Source of the DNA: a bacterium
Lineage (GTDB): Bacteria; Electryoneota; AABM5-125-24; Hatepunaeales; Hatepunaeaceae
NCBI GenBank assembly: GCA_021734165.1
Contig: JAIPJL010000006.1
Span: 1-57,503, forward strand
Length of the DNA: 57,503 nucleotides
Reading direction: 5' to 3'
Positions 40,702 through 49,516 of this stretch are shown piece by piece (within the stretch, counting starts at the first letter, position 1; each line of letters opens with the position of its first letter). A model generated the notes under the pieces. The model ran no database searches. It was not told the origin of the DNA and saw only the letters and a list, made by a program, of their open reading frames with translations. Position numbers and translations under genes: made by a program.

Positions 40702-41349
40702 GTGAGTTCACCGCCGCAGAATCCGAAGATTTATCATATCACGCATATTGATAATCTTCAATCTATTATTACTGATGGCATGCTTCATTCGGATGCGGCT
40801 GTTATTGCTCGTGGAGGCGCTAAAAGACGTATAGGTATGTTCGCGATTAAAGAACGCCGACTCCATCTGCCTGTTAGTTGTCATTCTGGTACGAATGTGG
40901 GTGACTATGTTCCGTTTTACTTTTGTCCAAGATCGGTTATGTTATATGTACTTTATTGTGGAAATCATCCGGATCTGACATATCACAGTGGGCAAGATCC
41001 AATTGTGCATTTAGAGGCAGATCTATATCGTGTCGTTGAATGGGCTGACTCCGTTAATCGTCGCTGGGCTTTCTGTTCATCAAACGCAGGAGCATACTAT
41101 ACTCAATTTTATGCAGATCTAAGAAACATGGATTCTATTGATTGGAATGCTGTTAATTCGAACGATTTTAGTTTTGCTGATATTAAAGAGTGGAAACAAG
41201 CTGAGTTTCTTATACATGAGTCATTTCCCTGGACGCTTATCGATCAAATTGGTGTCCGTTCCGGAAGGATGAGGACTCAAGTGGATCAGATTATTATCTC
41301 TGCTGAGCACAAACCATTGGTCTCGATAAAACCGGACTGGTATTTCTAA
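40702..41349 (+). CDS. darT: DarT DNA ADP-ribosyltransferase toxin
   Basis: A 215-residue DarT (DUF4433). In this family the enzyme ADP-ribosylates thymidine in single-stranded DNA and blocks replication. The N-terminal 'IYHITHIDNLQSIITDGML' is the NAD-binding signature, 'VGDYVPFYFCPRSVMLYVL' is the ARTT-like core and the catalytic glutamate is E168 in 'QAEFLIHESFPW'. GTG 40702 follows TAGGAG. The antitoxin gene starts 13 bp after its stop. No inactivating change is visible. Confidence 0.93.
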   Translation: MSSPPQNPKIYHITHIDNLQSIITDGMLHSDAAVIARGGAKRRIGMFAIKERRLHLPVSCHSGTNVGDYVPFYFCPRSVMLYVLYCGNHPDLTYHSGQDPIVHLEADLYRVVEWADSVNRRWAFCSSNAGAYYTQFYADLRNMDSIDWNAVNSNDFSFADIKEWKQAEFLIHESFPWTLIDQIGVRSGRMRTQVDQIIISAEHKPLVSIKPDWYF

Positions 41350-41362
41350 ATGAGGATTAAAC

Positions 41363-42406
41363 ATGATTGAGTTTCGACGTGGTAATATCTTCACTGCCGA
41401 TACTGAAGCGTTAGTTAATTCAGTTAATTGTGTCGGTGTTATGGGACGAGGAATTGCATTGCAATTCAAGAAAGCATTTCCAGAGAACTTTAAGGAATAC
41501 GCTGCTGCATGTAAAAAGGGCGAGGTTCTCCCTGGTAGTATGATGGTATTTGAAACCGGGCAGGTCACTTTCCCGCATTATATCATCAATTTTCCTACTA
41601 AGCGTCATTGGCGAGGAAAGAGCAGGATTTCGGATATCGAATCAGGACTAGATGATCTTGTCCTGAAAGTTAGAAAGTTGGGAATTCAGTCAGTTGCGAT
41701 TCCCCCGCTTGGCTCCGGACTCGGTGGACTGGACTGGTTTGAAGTTCGTCAAATCATAGAGAAAGCGATGGGGGTATTACCTGATGTTCAGGTAGTGGTT
41801 TATGAACCTTCGGGGACTCCGGAGATTGCTAAATCACGGGAAGTACCTAAAATGACTCCGGGACGAGCAGCTTTAGTAGGTTTGATGCAGCGCTATTTGG
41901 CAGCATTTATGGATCCGGAAATATCCCTGCTTGAAATTCATAAGCTTATGTATTTTTTACAGGAAGCTAATGAACCACTTAAACTACGATTTGTAAAAGC
42001 GCTTTACGGACCCTTTGCTGAGAACTTACGGCATGTGCTAATCAGTATTGAAGGTCACTTAATTTCCGGATATGCTGATGGTGGTGATGAGCCAAGTAAA
42101 CGTCTCGCATTAGTGCCGGGTGCGGTTCAGGATGCTGATCGATTCCTTGAGGATAAACAAGATACGCGGAATAGACTTGACAAAGTCGTTGATCTTATAC
42201 AGGGATTTGAGACTCCATTCGGACTGGAGCTTTTATCGTCAGTACATTGGGTAGTAACACGTGAATCAGCAGTTACTTTTGATCAGGTTAAAGATGAAAC
42301 ATATAATTGGAATGATAGAAAACGCCGTTTCACAGAGGATCAAATTAACATTGCCTGGCATACACTTCTTTCAAAGGATTGGTTGTCTGTATCTGCTAGT
42401 GTTTAA
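41363..42406 (+). CDS. darG: DarG macrodomain antitoxin
   Basis: A 347-residue DarG. Residues 1-150 form the macrodomain that removes ADP-ribose from DNA: 'EALVNSVNCVGVMGRGIALQ', 'NFPTKRHWRGKSRI', 'IPPLGSGLGGLDW'. The C-terminal 190 residues ('AALVGLMQRYLAAFMDPEIS', 'EIHKLMYFLQEANEPLKL', 'LYGPFAENLRHVL') form the domain that neutralises DarT by binding. It follows darT with a 13-bp gap. Both halves are intact, so the pair is probably functional. DarTG systems act in phage defence. Confidence 0.93.
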   Translation: MIEFRRGNIFTADTEALVNSVNCVGVMGRGIALQFKKAFPENFKEYAAACKKGEVLPGSMMVFETGQVTFPHYIINFPTKRHWRGKSRISDIESGLDDLVLKVRKLGIQSVAIPPLGSGLGGLDWFEVRQIIEKAMGVLPDVQVVVYEPSGTPEIAKSREVPKMTPGRAALVGLMQRYLAAFMDPEISLLEIHKLMYFLQEANEPLKLRFVKALYGPFAENLRHVLISIEGHLISGYADGGDEPSKRLALVPGAVQDADRFLEDKQDTRNRLDKVVDLIQGFETPFGLELLSSVHWVVTRESAVTFDQVKDETYNWNDRKRRFTEDQINIAWHTLLSKDWLSVSASV

Positions 42407-42880
42407 TGTGAATTAAATGGTATAGTTTTGAGCTGTGAACGATGTTTTTAAGTTAAGACTGGATATAAGTTTTGGATATCAGATTGATTCTGGAATGATG
42501 GTCGGTAAATAAAAAATTATCAAAAAGTGGTTTTTTAATCAAACAGGAATGACGATAAAAATTTCCGTCACATTTCCGTCACACCCTCTATCCCTTATCC
42601 GGCAGGGCTTTCCGGTGATAGTGTGACGAAGTGACGCAAATTTTACATACACTCGTGCGCAATATACGATAATATGAGTCAAAATGCAATAGTTTGTGAC
42701 TTATATATACAATTTTTAAAATTTGACATCCTAAATTAAGTGATCAAGTAAGAAAGTAAACAAGTAAATATATAGTAACAGACAAAAATGTCTGTTCTAC
42801 TTAATATAAATGGATTCCGGATCAAGTCCGGAATGACAAGTAATTCAATTACGAATTAGGAATTACGAATTACGAATTTA
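42407..42880 (+). other. Intergenic region with a possible phage-protein remnant and repeats
   Basis: No intact gene. Bases 42550-42645, read on the minus strand, translate as 'RHTITGKPCRIRDRGCDGN' followed by 'VTEIF', a form I associate with the C-terminal end of phage primase-like proteins; it is framed by a GTGACG/CGTCAC dyad. Bases 42812-42840 are a separate dyad repeat (GGATTCCGG/CCGGAATG). From 42844 to 42880 the AATTACG array begins, the left flank of the four-helix-bundle gene. Confidence 0.5.
42844..42880 (+). repeat. AATTACG array, left flank of the four-helix-bundle gene
   Basis: Short tandem AATTACGAATTA units directed towards the gene at 42890. The right flank (43257-43311) carries the same unit in inverse orientation. 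Confidence 0.85.
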
Positions 42881-42889
42881 ACTGAAGGA

Positions 42890-43264
42890 ATGGAATTGAA
42901 AACTGATAATGTAGTGAGAGATAAGAGTTATGCGTTTGCATTGCGTATAATCAAACTTTACAAATATATTGTGGAGAATAAGAAAGAATATACATTATCA
43001 AAACAATTGCTCAGAAGTGGAACATCTATAGGAGCTAATGTTGAAGAAGCGATTGGCGCTCAGTCAAAGAAAGATTTCTTTGCTAAACTAACTATCGCTT
43101 ATAAAGAAGCTCGTGAATCTGAATATTGGTTAAGATTACTTAAAGATAGTGGTGATCTTGATGATAAGGCTGCTGATTCCATATTATCTGATTGTCGTGA
43201 ATTATTAAAACTACTCGGCAGTATCCAGAAAACCATGAAATCTCGTAAAGCCGAAAATTCGTAA
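42890..43264 (+). CDS. Four-helix-bundle protein (S23 / IVS-encoded type)
   Basis: A 124-residue protein, all helical: 'SYAFALRIIKLYKYIVENKK', 'LSKQLLRSGTSIGANVEEAI', 'AQSKKDFFAKLTIAYKEARE', 'SEYWLRLLKDSG'. This is the four-helix-bundle (S23) family, known from 23S rRNA intervening sequences and as single genes; the function is unknown. ATG 42890 follows GAAGGA. The gene is flanked by inverted AATTACG arrays, so gene plus arrays look like a small mobile unit. Confidence 0.9.
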   Translation: MELKTDNVVRDKSYAFALRIIKLYKYIVENKKEYTLSKQLLRSGTSIGANVEEAIGAQSKKDFFAKLTIAYKEARESEYWLRLLKDSGDLDDKAADSILSDCRELLKLLGSIQKTMKSRKAENS

Positions 43265-43311
43265 TTTGCAATTCATAATTCGTAATTCGTAATTCGTAAT
43301 TCGTAATTTAC
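43257..43311 (+). repeat. TTCGTAA array, right flank of the four-helix-bundle gene
   Basis: Six or so copies of AATTCGTAATTCGTAA-type units, the inverse of the left flank at 42844-42880. Spacing is 7-8 bases per unit with no unique spacers, so it is not a CRISPR array. Confidence 0.85.
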
Positions 43312-43349
43312 ACATAGCGTTGTAACTAAGTAAACAGAAACAACATAGA

Positions 43350-44846
43350 ATGAGTATTTTAACCCTAACAATCTTCCTGCCCCTCGTCGGGGTGGCGGCG
43401 ATCCTGCTGCTCAAAAGGCAGTCCGAAGGTACGGCGAAGTGGATCGCACTCGTAACATCGGTGGTGACGTTTGCGCTGTCGCTGCCGCTGTTCTTCGGTT
43501 TCGATAAATCCAAGGGACTGTACGCTAACGGACTGGCAGATCTGCTGCAATTCGAGGTCAGCGTGCCCTGGATCGAGACGTTCAATATCAACTTCCACAT
43601 CGGGCTGGACGGCATATCGCTGCTGCTCGTGATGCTGACAACCTTCCTGACTCCGCTCTGCATCTGGGGGTCGTTTACCTCCATTAAGGAGCGCGTCAAA
43701 GGGTACTACATAGCGTTTCTGGCAATTGAGACCGGCATGATCGGCGTGTTTGCGTCGATGGATCTCGTGCTGTTCTACGTCTTCTGGGAAGCCATGCTGA
43801 TCCCGATGTACCTGCTGATAGGCGTCTGGGGCGGTCAGAACCGCGTTTATGCCGCGGTGAAGTTCATCCTCTACACGATGGTCGGGTCGCTGCTGATGCT
43901 GGTCGGGATAATCTGGCTGTACTTCAACGGCGTACCGGGTGAGCATACGTTCGATCTGGTCAGGATATACCAGCTTGGAGCGATCCCTGCCAAAGCGCAA
44001 GCTTACCTGTTCGGAGCGTTTGCGCTGGCGTTTGCGATCAAGGTGCCGATGTTTCCGTTCCATACCTGGCTGCCGGATGCGCATACCGAAGCTCCCACAG
44101 CCGGTTCCATCATCCTGGCAGGCGTGTTGCTGAAGATGGGGACTTACGGGTTTATCCGCTTCTGCATACCGCTCTTCCCCGCTGCCGCGCAAGAATATGC
44201 GACTCTCGTGTCAATACTCGCTGTCATCGGGATTATTTACGGCGCGCTTGTGTCGATGATGCAGACCGATATGAAGAAACTGGTCGCGTACTCGTCGGTC
44301 AGTCACCTCGGCTTCGTGATGCTCGGACTGTTCGCTTTCAACATGCAGGGTTTGCAAGGTGGCGTGATCCAAATGGTTAATCACGGACTGTCCACAGGCG
44401 CATTGTTCTTCCTGGTCGGCGTGATCTACGAAAGACGGCATACAAGGATGATCGCTGAATATGGCGGGATAGCTAAGGTTATGCCCGTTTATGCGACGTT
44501 CTTCATGATCGTGGCTCTGTCGTCGATAGGGCTGCCAGGATTAAACGGCTTCGTGGGTGAATTTCTGATACTGGTTGGGGCTTTCAAAGCAAAAGCCGTG
44601 TTCGGGATACTCGCTGCATCAGGCGTGATCTTCGCTGCGGTTTATCTGCTCTGGATGTATCAACGTGTGTTCTTCGGTGAAGTGGTGAAGGAAGTCAACA
44701 AGAAACTTGTGGATCTGACGATGACTGAGAAGGCTATTCTGACACTGTTGTTGATATTCATAGTCTGGATCGGCGTTCATCCGACGACGTTCCTAAGTAT
44801 TAGTGAGAACTCGGTAGGAATGGTGCTGACGAGGCTTGGTATCTAA
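43350..44846 (+). CDS. nuoM: NADH-quinone oxidoreductase subunit M
   Basis: A 498-residue antiporter-like subunit of complex I with about 14 membrane helices. Diagnostic blocks: '[20 protein letters not shown]', '[20 protein letters not shown]', '[20 protein letters not shown]', '[20 protein letters not shown]', '[19 protein letters not shown]'. Strong GC-rich codon use compared with the accessory genes before it. It is 6.8 kb from nuoL and 10 kb from nuoN, all on the same strand. Confidence 0.97.
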   Translation: MSILTLTIFLPLVGVAAILLLKRQSEGTAKWIALVTSVVTFALSLPLFFGFDKSKGLYANGLADLLQFEVSVPWIETFNINFHIGLDGISLLLVMLTTFLTPLCIWGSFTSIKERVKGYYIAFLAIETGMIGVFASMDLVLFYVFWEAMLIPMYLLIGVWGGQNRVYAAVKFILYTMVGSLLMLVGIIWLYFNGVPGEHTFDLVRIYQLGAIPAKAQAYLFGAFALAFAIKVPMFPFHTWLPDAHTEAPTAGSIILAGVLLKMGTYGFIRFCIPLFPAAAQEYATLVSILAVIGIIYGALVSMMQTDMKKLVAYSSVSHLGFVMLGLFAFNMQGLQGGVIQMVNHGLSTGALFFLVGVIYERRHTRMIAEYGGIAKVMPVYATFFMIVALSSIGLPGLNGFVGEFLILVGAFKAKAVFGILAASGVIFAAVYLLWMYQRVFFGEVVKEVNKKLVDLTMTEKAILTLLLIFIVWIGVHPTTFLSISENSVGMVLTRLGI

Positions 44847-44873
44847 CAAGGATAGACAGGATGAACAGGATGT
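44847..44873 (-). repeat. TATCCTG-type repeat, inverted copy
   Basis: On the minus strand this reads CATCCTGTTCATCCTGTCTA TCC, the same family as the elements at 14522 and 31829. It starts one base after the nuoM stop codon. Confidence 0.75.
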
Positions 44874-44922
44874 CAATTTTGAATATTGGATTAATCCATT
44901 AAAGTTAAAGAAGGAGTATCAG

Positions 44923-45333
44923 GTGAAAAAATTAATCTTTGTGGCGATTATCGCGTGTTGCATTCTGCTGTCCGGATGTACGTTCATGCAAATGGACAGA
45001 GGATCAATTCAGACCGTCGCTAATCTCGATAAGGATCAGTATGAGATAACTGGCGATATCGAAGGAAACGCCAGCGTTACCACAGTCTTTTTCTTTTTCG
45101 CGATAGGTTTGGAGTCAAATTATGGTACGCTCTATAATCCGACGTTTCATACTCCCTGGGATAATGGTCATGGAGGTGTCGAAGGTATGGCAATCTATAA
45201 TGCAATTGAAAACTCCGATGGAGCCGACATGATTATTGCTCCCCGGTTCGAAACGCGAGTTACCGGATTCCCACCGTTTTACTGGAAAACAACGGTGAAA
45301 GTTAAGGGGAAAGGGATAAAGATTAAGAATTAA
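44923..45333 (+). CDS. Small lipoprotein
   Basis: A 136-residue lipoprotein. GTG 44923 follows AAGGAG by six bases and gives signal 'MKKLIFVAIIACCILLSGC' with a lipobox; the frame itself opens 29 codons earlier. The body has 'EGNASVTTVFFFFAIGLESN' and 'GGVEGMAIYNAIENSDGADM' with 'IIAPRFETRVTGF'. The 'AIYNAIENSDGADMIIAPRF' segment resembles small outer-membrane lipoproteins with the 'A...A...g.D.l..p.y' pattern. Function unknown. It opens accessory block C. Confidence 0.7.
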   Translation: MKKLIFVAIIACCILLSGCTFMQMDRGSIQTVANLDKDQYEITGDIEGNASVTTVFFFFAIGLESNYGTLYNPTFHTPWDNGHGGVEGMAIYNAIENSDGADMIIAPRFETRVTGFPPFYWKTTVKVKGKGIKIKN

Positions 45334-45378
45334 GAATGTTGTCTTTCATGTTACTATTAGTTAAATTGTAAGGTTTGA

Positions 45379-46419
45379 ATGTTTCGGAATTTAGCGCTGT
45401 TGATCGGTGTTGTTCTGCTGTGCCTGATCGCACTGGAGTTCTCATTACCGCTCATAATAGATCGTGATTTTGTGAATATCCTCTACCGTGAAGATCATTC
45501 GATTGGCTTTTTACCGCTGCCTAATCAAAAGATACGTTCGATTCAAGACAAGGTCTATAAAACCAATAACTACGGATTCAGGGACAGCGACTGGGATGCA
45601 GTTGATAAAACAAAGACTCGGATCGGATATATCGGCGATTCCGTGACATTTGGAATGGGCGTTTCAGACACAGAGATATTTCCTTCGCTACTTGACTCAA
45701 TGCTCGCTAACGAGAATGCTGAGGTTTACAACTTCGGTGTAGGACGATATGCAACACCGAATTATTATGGTATATTACAAAGTTTTGCTGACAGCCTGAA
45801 ACTTGATGCGGTTGTGATCTGCTTTCTGCTGAATGATTACTTTGTCGAAACTAACGAGCCATATATCTATATCGAAGCGAAATCCGGTCGCTGGGCGAGA
45901 AAATCGACAAGTAGCTTCGGCGTCTGGTTTCGTTGGCAGATGCGGAAATCAGCGGTCATTTCCTTTGCATATCTGGCATACCTGGAGCTGAAAAGGCAAT
46001 TATCAGGCTCTAGTGATAAACGCACAACACAGGAAAAAACAGAAGCTAAAATTACGAAAATTATAGGATGGAAAGATAGTTTCAAATTGCAGGTTGGAAA
46101 GATCGTTGAGCTATGTGATAAAGCAGAACTGTCTCTAACTGTCTGTATTATCCCAACAGGCGGTATGATCGAAGGGCCAAACGTCGAGGAGCTGCAATTC
46201 CAATATCAGACGATGGTTGATGTGTTCAATCAGAGTGGAGTTAAGTATTTTGATTTAAAAGATATTTTCACAAAGGATAATTACGGAGAGTATTTTCATC
46301 ACTTTGATGTGGTTCATCCGAATGAAAAAGGGCATCGTTATATTGCTGGAAAGATGTATCCGATTGTGATGGAATTAGTTGAAATAAAAGACGATTCAAC
46401 ATTCTCAAACAGTGATTAA
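45379..46419 (+). CDS. SGNH/GDSL-family hydrolase, membrane-anchored
   Basis: A 346-residue protein with an N-terminal membrane segment ('LALLIGVVLLCLIALEFSL'). Block I is 'IGYIGDSVTFGMGV' with the catalytic Ser. 'NFGVGRYATPNY' supplies the oxyanion Gly, 'VICFLLNDY' the Asn and 'FDVVHPNEKGHRYIAGKM' the catalytic Asp-x-x-His. SGNH enzymes of this type remove or transfer acyl groups on extracellular polysaccharides. A second SGNH gene follows after 26 bp and then the carbamoyltransferase, so an envelope glycan is the likely substrate. Confidence 0.82.
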   Translation: MFRNLALLIGVVLLCLIALEFSLPLIIDRDFVNILYREDHSIGFLPLPNQKIRSIQDKVYKTNNYGFRDSDWDAVDKTKTRIGYIGDSVTFGMGVSDTEIFPSLLDSMLANENAEVYNFGVGRYATPNYYGILQSFADSLKLDAVVICFLLNDYFVETNEPYIYIEAKSGRWARKSTSSFGVWFRWQMRKSAVISFAYLAYLELKRQLSGSSDKRTTQEKTEAKITKIIGWKDSFKLQVGKIVELCDKAELSLTVCIIPTGGMIEGPNVEELQFQYQTMVDVFNQSGVKYFDLKDIFTKDNYGEYFHHFDVVHPNEKGHRYIAGKMYPIVMELVEIKDDSTFSNSD

Positions 46420-46445
46420 TTTAAATTTACAGGAGTTATTAAAGT

Positions 46446-47549
46446 TTGTTCAAACAGATAATTAAAAACATAGTATTTGTATTACTGCCTACGATTATCG
46501 TCTGTCTGATTCTCACTGAATTGTTTTTCAGGTTTGGCATACCCGCTGCTGAGAGTCCTTATTTCTATTATGACAAAGACGATAATATGATGCGTTTCGA
46601 TACGAGTGTGCAAAGAGAAGGAACTTTCACGATTGGCAGATTTGCCGAGTACCGGGCAAAATGGCGAGTCAACGATGCCGGCTGGAACAGTGAAGTGGAT
46701 TATCTACCTGCAGAACAGAGGGAGAAACCACTAATAGCTATCTTTGGGGATTCTTACATAGAAGCTCTGCAGGTTGACGTCGATGAGAATATTGCGGGAG
46801 TGTTACGGGATATCGTTGGAGATGAATACGATGTTTACAGCTTTGGTACATCAGGATCGGCTCTGCCGCAATATTTAAATATGGCGCGCTATGCTAACAG
46901 GCATTTTCAACCTGATATTATTGTGGTTACAGTAATTCATAATGATTTTACAGAGAGCCTTAAAGAGTTTAACAACAGGAATTACCATCTTAGGCTTGAT
47001 AAAGTTGGTGATAACATCATTGAGATTGCTCCAAAACCTTATGTTCCAAGTAAGATTAAACGTCTTATGAGACCGAGTTCAATAGTCAGGTACTTATATC
47101 AAAACCTTAAGGTCAAGTTTGATTTCGGCAAGAAGGAAAATCCAAAATTTGTTTCAAATATAAACATCAATGTCGCGGAATCGAATCGTTCATCTATTGA
47201 TGAAGCAGTTCATTATGTAGTAAAAAAATTCCGCGGGGAAAATCCCGATAAAGCAATAATTTTCATGATTGATGCTCCCAAGAGTGACATTTACAATGGA
47301 ACTGTTGAAACAAGTGAAATTATGTGGATGCATGATATGTTGAAGGAGGCCTGTCAGCAGGATAGTTGTTATTACCTCGATTTAACATATCCATTTTTGG
47401 AAAAATTTACACAGGACAGTATCAGGTTCAATCCGCCTATTGATGGACATTGGTACGAGGAAGGGCATAAAACGGCTGCCAATGTGCTTTATAAACACCT
47501 TTTAGATAATAAAATCATTGATAGTCCAACTAAAACAGAAACAGAATGA
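46446..47549 (+). CDS. SGNH-like hydrolase, membrane-anchored
   Basis: A 367-residue protein with a membrane segment at residues 8-30 ('IVFVLLPTIIVCLILTELFF'). 'LIAIFGDSYIEALQVDVDEN' has the catalytic Ser, 'SFGTSGSALPQYLNM' the Gly and 'VVTVIHNDFTES' the Asn. The end 'PPIDGHWYEEGHKTAANVL' carries the catalytic D-x-H. TTG 46446 is used after AGGAG (11 bases). It overlaps the carbamoyltransferase gene by ATGA. Probably edits the same glycan as its neighbours. Confidence 0.78.
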   Translation: MFKQIIKNIVFVLLPTIIVCLILTELFFRFGIPAAESPYFYYDKDDNMMRFDTSVQREGTFTIGRFAEYRAKWRVNDAGWNSEVDYLPAEQREKPLIAIFGDSYIEALQVDVDENIAGVLRDIVGDEYDVYSFGTSGSALPQYLNMARYANRHFQPDIIVVTVIHNDFTESLKEFNNRNYHLRLDKVGDNIIEIAPKPYVPSKIKRLMRPSSIVRYLYQNLKVKFDFGKKENPKFVSNININVAESNRSSIDEAVHYVVKKFRGENPDKAIIFMIDAPKSDIYNGTVETSEIMWMHDMLKEACQQDSCYYLDLTYPFLEKFTQDSIRFNPPIDGHWYEEGHKTAANVLYKHLLDNKIIDSPTKTETE

Positions 47550-49378
47550 AATCTAAATATATATTAGGAATATCCGCTTTTTACCATGACTCGGCAGCAT
47601 GTCTGCTGAAGGATGGTGAAATCTTTGCCGCTGCACAGGAGGAGCGGTTTACACGGAAGAAACATGATCATCGCTTCCCCGTCAATGCGGTTGAATACTG
47701 TTTAAAGGAAGCTGGGATTACGATAAGCGATGTTGATGATGTTGTCTTTTATGATAAACCGTGGATAAAGTTTGAAAGGCTCCTTGAAACTTATCTAACT
47801 TTTGCGCCACAGGGTATTGCATCATTTCTGAAAGCCATGCCGCTCTGGCTGAAGAAAAAGCTCTGGATGGATGATCTGATCAGGAAAGAAACCGGTTTCG
47901 ATGACGATATTCTCTACCCTGAACATCATCAGTCACATGCTGCATCAGCGTTTTTTCCTTCACCCTACCAGAGGGCTGCCATTATCACAATGGATGGTGT
48001 AGGTGAATGGGCAACGGCATCCTGGGGTGTTGGACATGATAACAAGATTGACTTAAAATATGAACTGCGTTTCCCGCACAGCCTTGGGCTTCTTTATACT
48101 GCCTTTACCTATTACACTGGCTTCAGGGTAAATTCAGGTGAATACAAAGTCATGGGACTTGCTCCTTACGGTGAACCAAAGTATGTTCAGACTATACTTG
48201 ACAACTTGATAGATCTGCGCAATGACGGCTCTTTCAGAATGAACATGAAGTATTTCAACTACTGTCAGGGCTTGACCATGACGTCGGGAGCTTTCGATAA
48301 ACTCTTTGGAGGTCCTCCGCGGAAACCTGAATCAACATTGACTCAGAAAGAGATGGATCTGGCTCGCTCAGTTCAGGACGTGACTGAAGAGATCATGCTG
48401 AGGATTGCGCGTCATGTTAGGAAGGAAACCGGCGAAAAATACTTGTGTCTCGCAGGTGGTGTAGCATTAAATTGTGTAGGAAACGGTAAAATACTTCGTG
48501 AGAACATCTTCGATGAAATCTGGATTCAACCGGCTGCTGGTGACGCTGGTGGAGCGCTTGGCGCTGCGCTGCATGTCTGGTATCACACTCAGGATAATCC
48601 TCGTCAGGCTGATCCCGAAAACAAACGCGATATGCAGAGCGGGTCATATCTCGGTCCGATATTTTCCACTGAAAGAATCGAAAAGTGGCTAAATAGAAAA
48701 GGCTATAAATATCATCGCTTTGAGCGTGAAGAACTGCCCGGCAAAGTAGCAGAGATTATAAACAGTGAAAAAGTTGTCGGTTGGTTTGGCGGGCGAATGG
48801 AGTTTGGTCCGCGTGCGCTTGGAGCGCGCAGTATTATCGGTGATGCACGTAGTCCGCAGATGCAGTCAACCATGAATCTAAAGATCAAATACCGCGAATC
48901 TTTCAGACCGTTTGCTCCGTCTTGCTTAGTTGAAGATGTATCTGAATTTTTCGATCTTGACAGACCTTCGCCTTACATGCTGCTTGTGGCGCCGGTGCTG
49001 GAAGAACGCCGCGTTAATATGTCGGATGAGCAGGATAGGCTCTTTGGAATCGAAAAACTGAACATACCACGCAGTGATGTACCTGCGATTACGCATGTCG
49101 ATTACTCAGCAAGAGTTCAGACGGTTGATAAACGAGACAATCCTCAGTATCACCGCATGATCGAGGAGTTTAAAAAACTGACAGGCTACGGGATTATCAT
49201 CAACACATCATTCAATGTGCGCGGTGAGCCGATAGTCTGTACGCCTCAGGATGCTTATCTTTGCTTCATGCGTACGGAAATGGATGTGCTGGTGCTCGAG
49301 GATTGCATTCTGTACAAGGAAGAACAGGAAGCGCTGAAGGATGATGTTGACTGGCGGGAACAGTATGAATTGGATTAA
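47546..49378 (+). CDS. Carbamoyltransferase (NodU/CmcH family)
   Basis: A 610-residue O-carbamoyltransferase, which transfers a carbamoyl group from carbamoyl phosphate to a sugar or other hydroxyl. The N-terminal kinase-like half has 'ILGISAFYHDSAACLLKDGE', 'HHQSHAASAFFPSPY' and 'AGGVALNCVGNGKIL'. The C-terminal YrdC-like half has 'GWFGGRMEFGPRALGARSII' and 'SFRPFAPSCLVEDV', 'INTSFNVRGEPIVC'. Both halves are full length. It is coupled to the SGNH gene by ATGA and followed by SxtJ and DUF5989 genes, a grouping seen in polysaccharide-related clusters. Confidence 0.93.
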   Translation: MKSKYILGISAFYHDSAACLLKDGEIFAAAQEERFTRKKHDHRFPVNAVEYCLKEAGITISDVDDVVFYDKPWIKFERLLETYLTFAPQGIASFLKAMPLWLKKKLWMDDLIRKETGFDDDILYPEHHQSHAASAFFPSPYQRAAIITMDGVGEWATASWGVGHDNKIDLKYELRFPHSLGLLYTAFTYYTGFRVNSGEYKVMGLAPYGEPKYVQTILDNLIDLRNDGSFRMNMKYFNYCQGLTMTSGAFDKLFGGPPRKPESTLTQKEMDLARSVQDVTEEIMLRIARHVRKETGEKYLCLAGGVALNCVGNGKILRENIFDEIWIQPAAGDAGGALGAALHVWYHTQDNPRQADPENKRDMQSGSYLGPIFSTERIEKWLNRKGYKYHRFEREELPGKVAEIINSEKVVGWFGGRMEFGPRALGARSIIGDARSPQMQSTMNLKIKYRESFRPFAPSCLVEDVSEFFDLDRPSPYMLLVAPVLEERRVNMSDEQDRLFGIEKLNIPRSDVPAITHVDYSARVQTVDKRDNPQYHRMIEEFKKLTGYGIIINTSFNVRGEPIVCTPQDAYLCFMRTEMDVLVLEDCILYKEEQEALKDDVDWREQYELD

Positions 49379-49380
49379 AC

Positions 49381-49492
49381 ATCGGAGTAAAGAAGCTTGC
49401 TTCGTTAAATAATAAAGTAAGCAAATCGGAGTAACGAAGCTTGCTTCGTTGATTAAAAAAGTACAAGCAAGCTTGTGCACTCCGGACATTAA
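49381..49492 (+). repeat. GAAGCTTGCTTC palindromic repeat array
   Basis: 49391-49406 and 49433-49450 contain AACGAAGC-TT-GCTTCGTT, a near-perfect dyad, in two copies about 42 bases apart with the leader CGGAGTAA. A third relative, 'CAAGCAAGCTTGTGCACTCC', follows at 49471. This family differs in loop and stem from the TCCC hairpins. Confidence 0.8.
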
Positions 49493-49516
49493 CAGAAAAT
49501 TAAAACTTAAACATAG

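Noticed and set aside
43257-43311. Short regular array looking like a CRISPR
   Set aside because: Units are 7-8 bases with no unique spacers and no cas gene is in the window; it is a simple-sequence flank.
43365-44192. Long minus-strand open frame of 275 codons
   Set aside because: It is antisense to nuoM with a composition (Gln, His, Arg) typical of a shadow frame.
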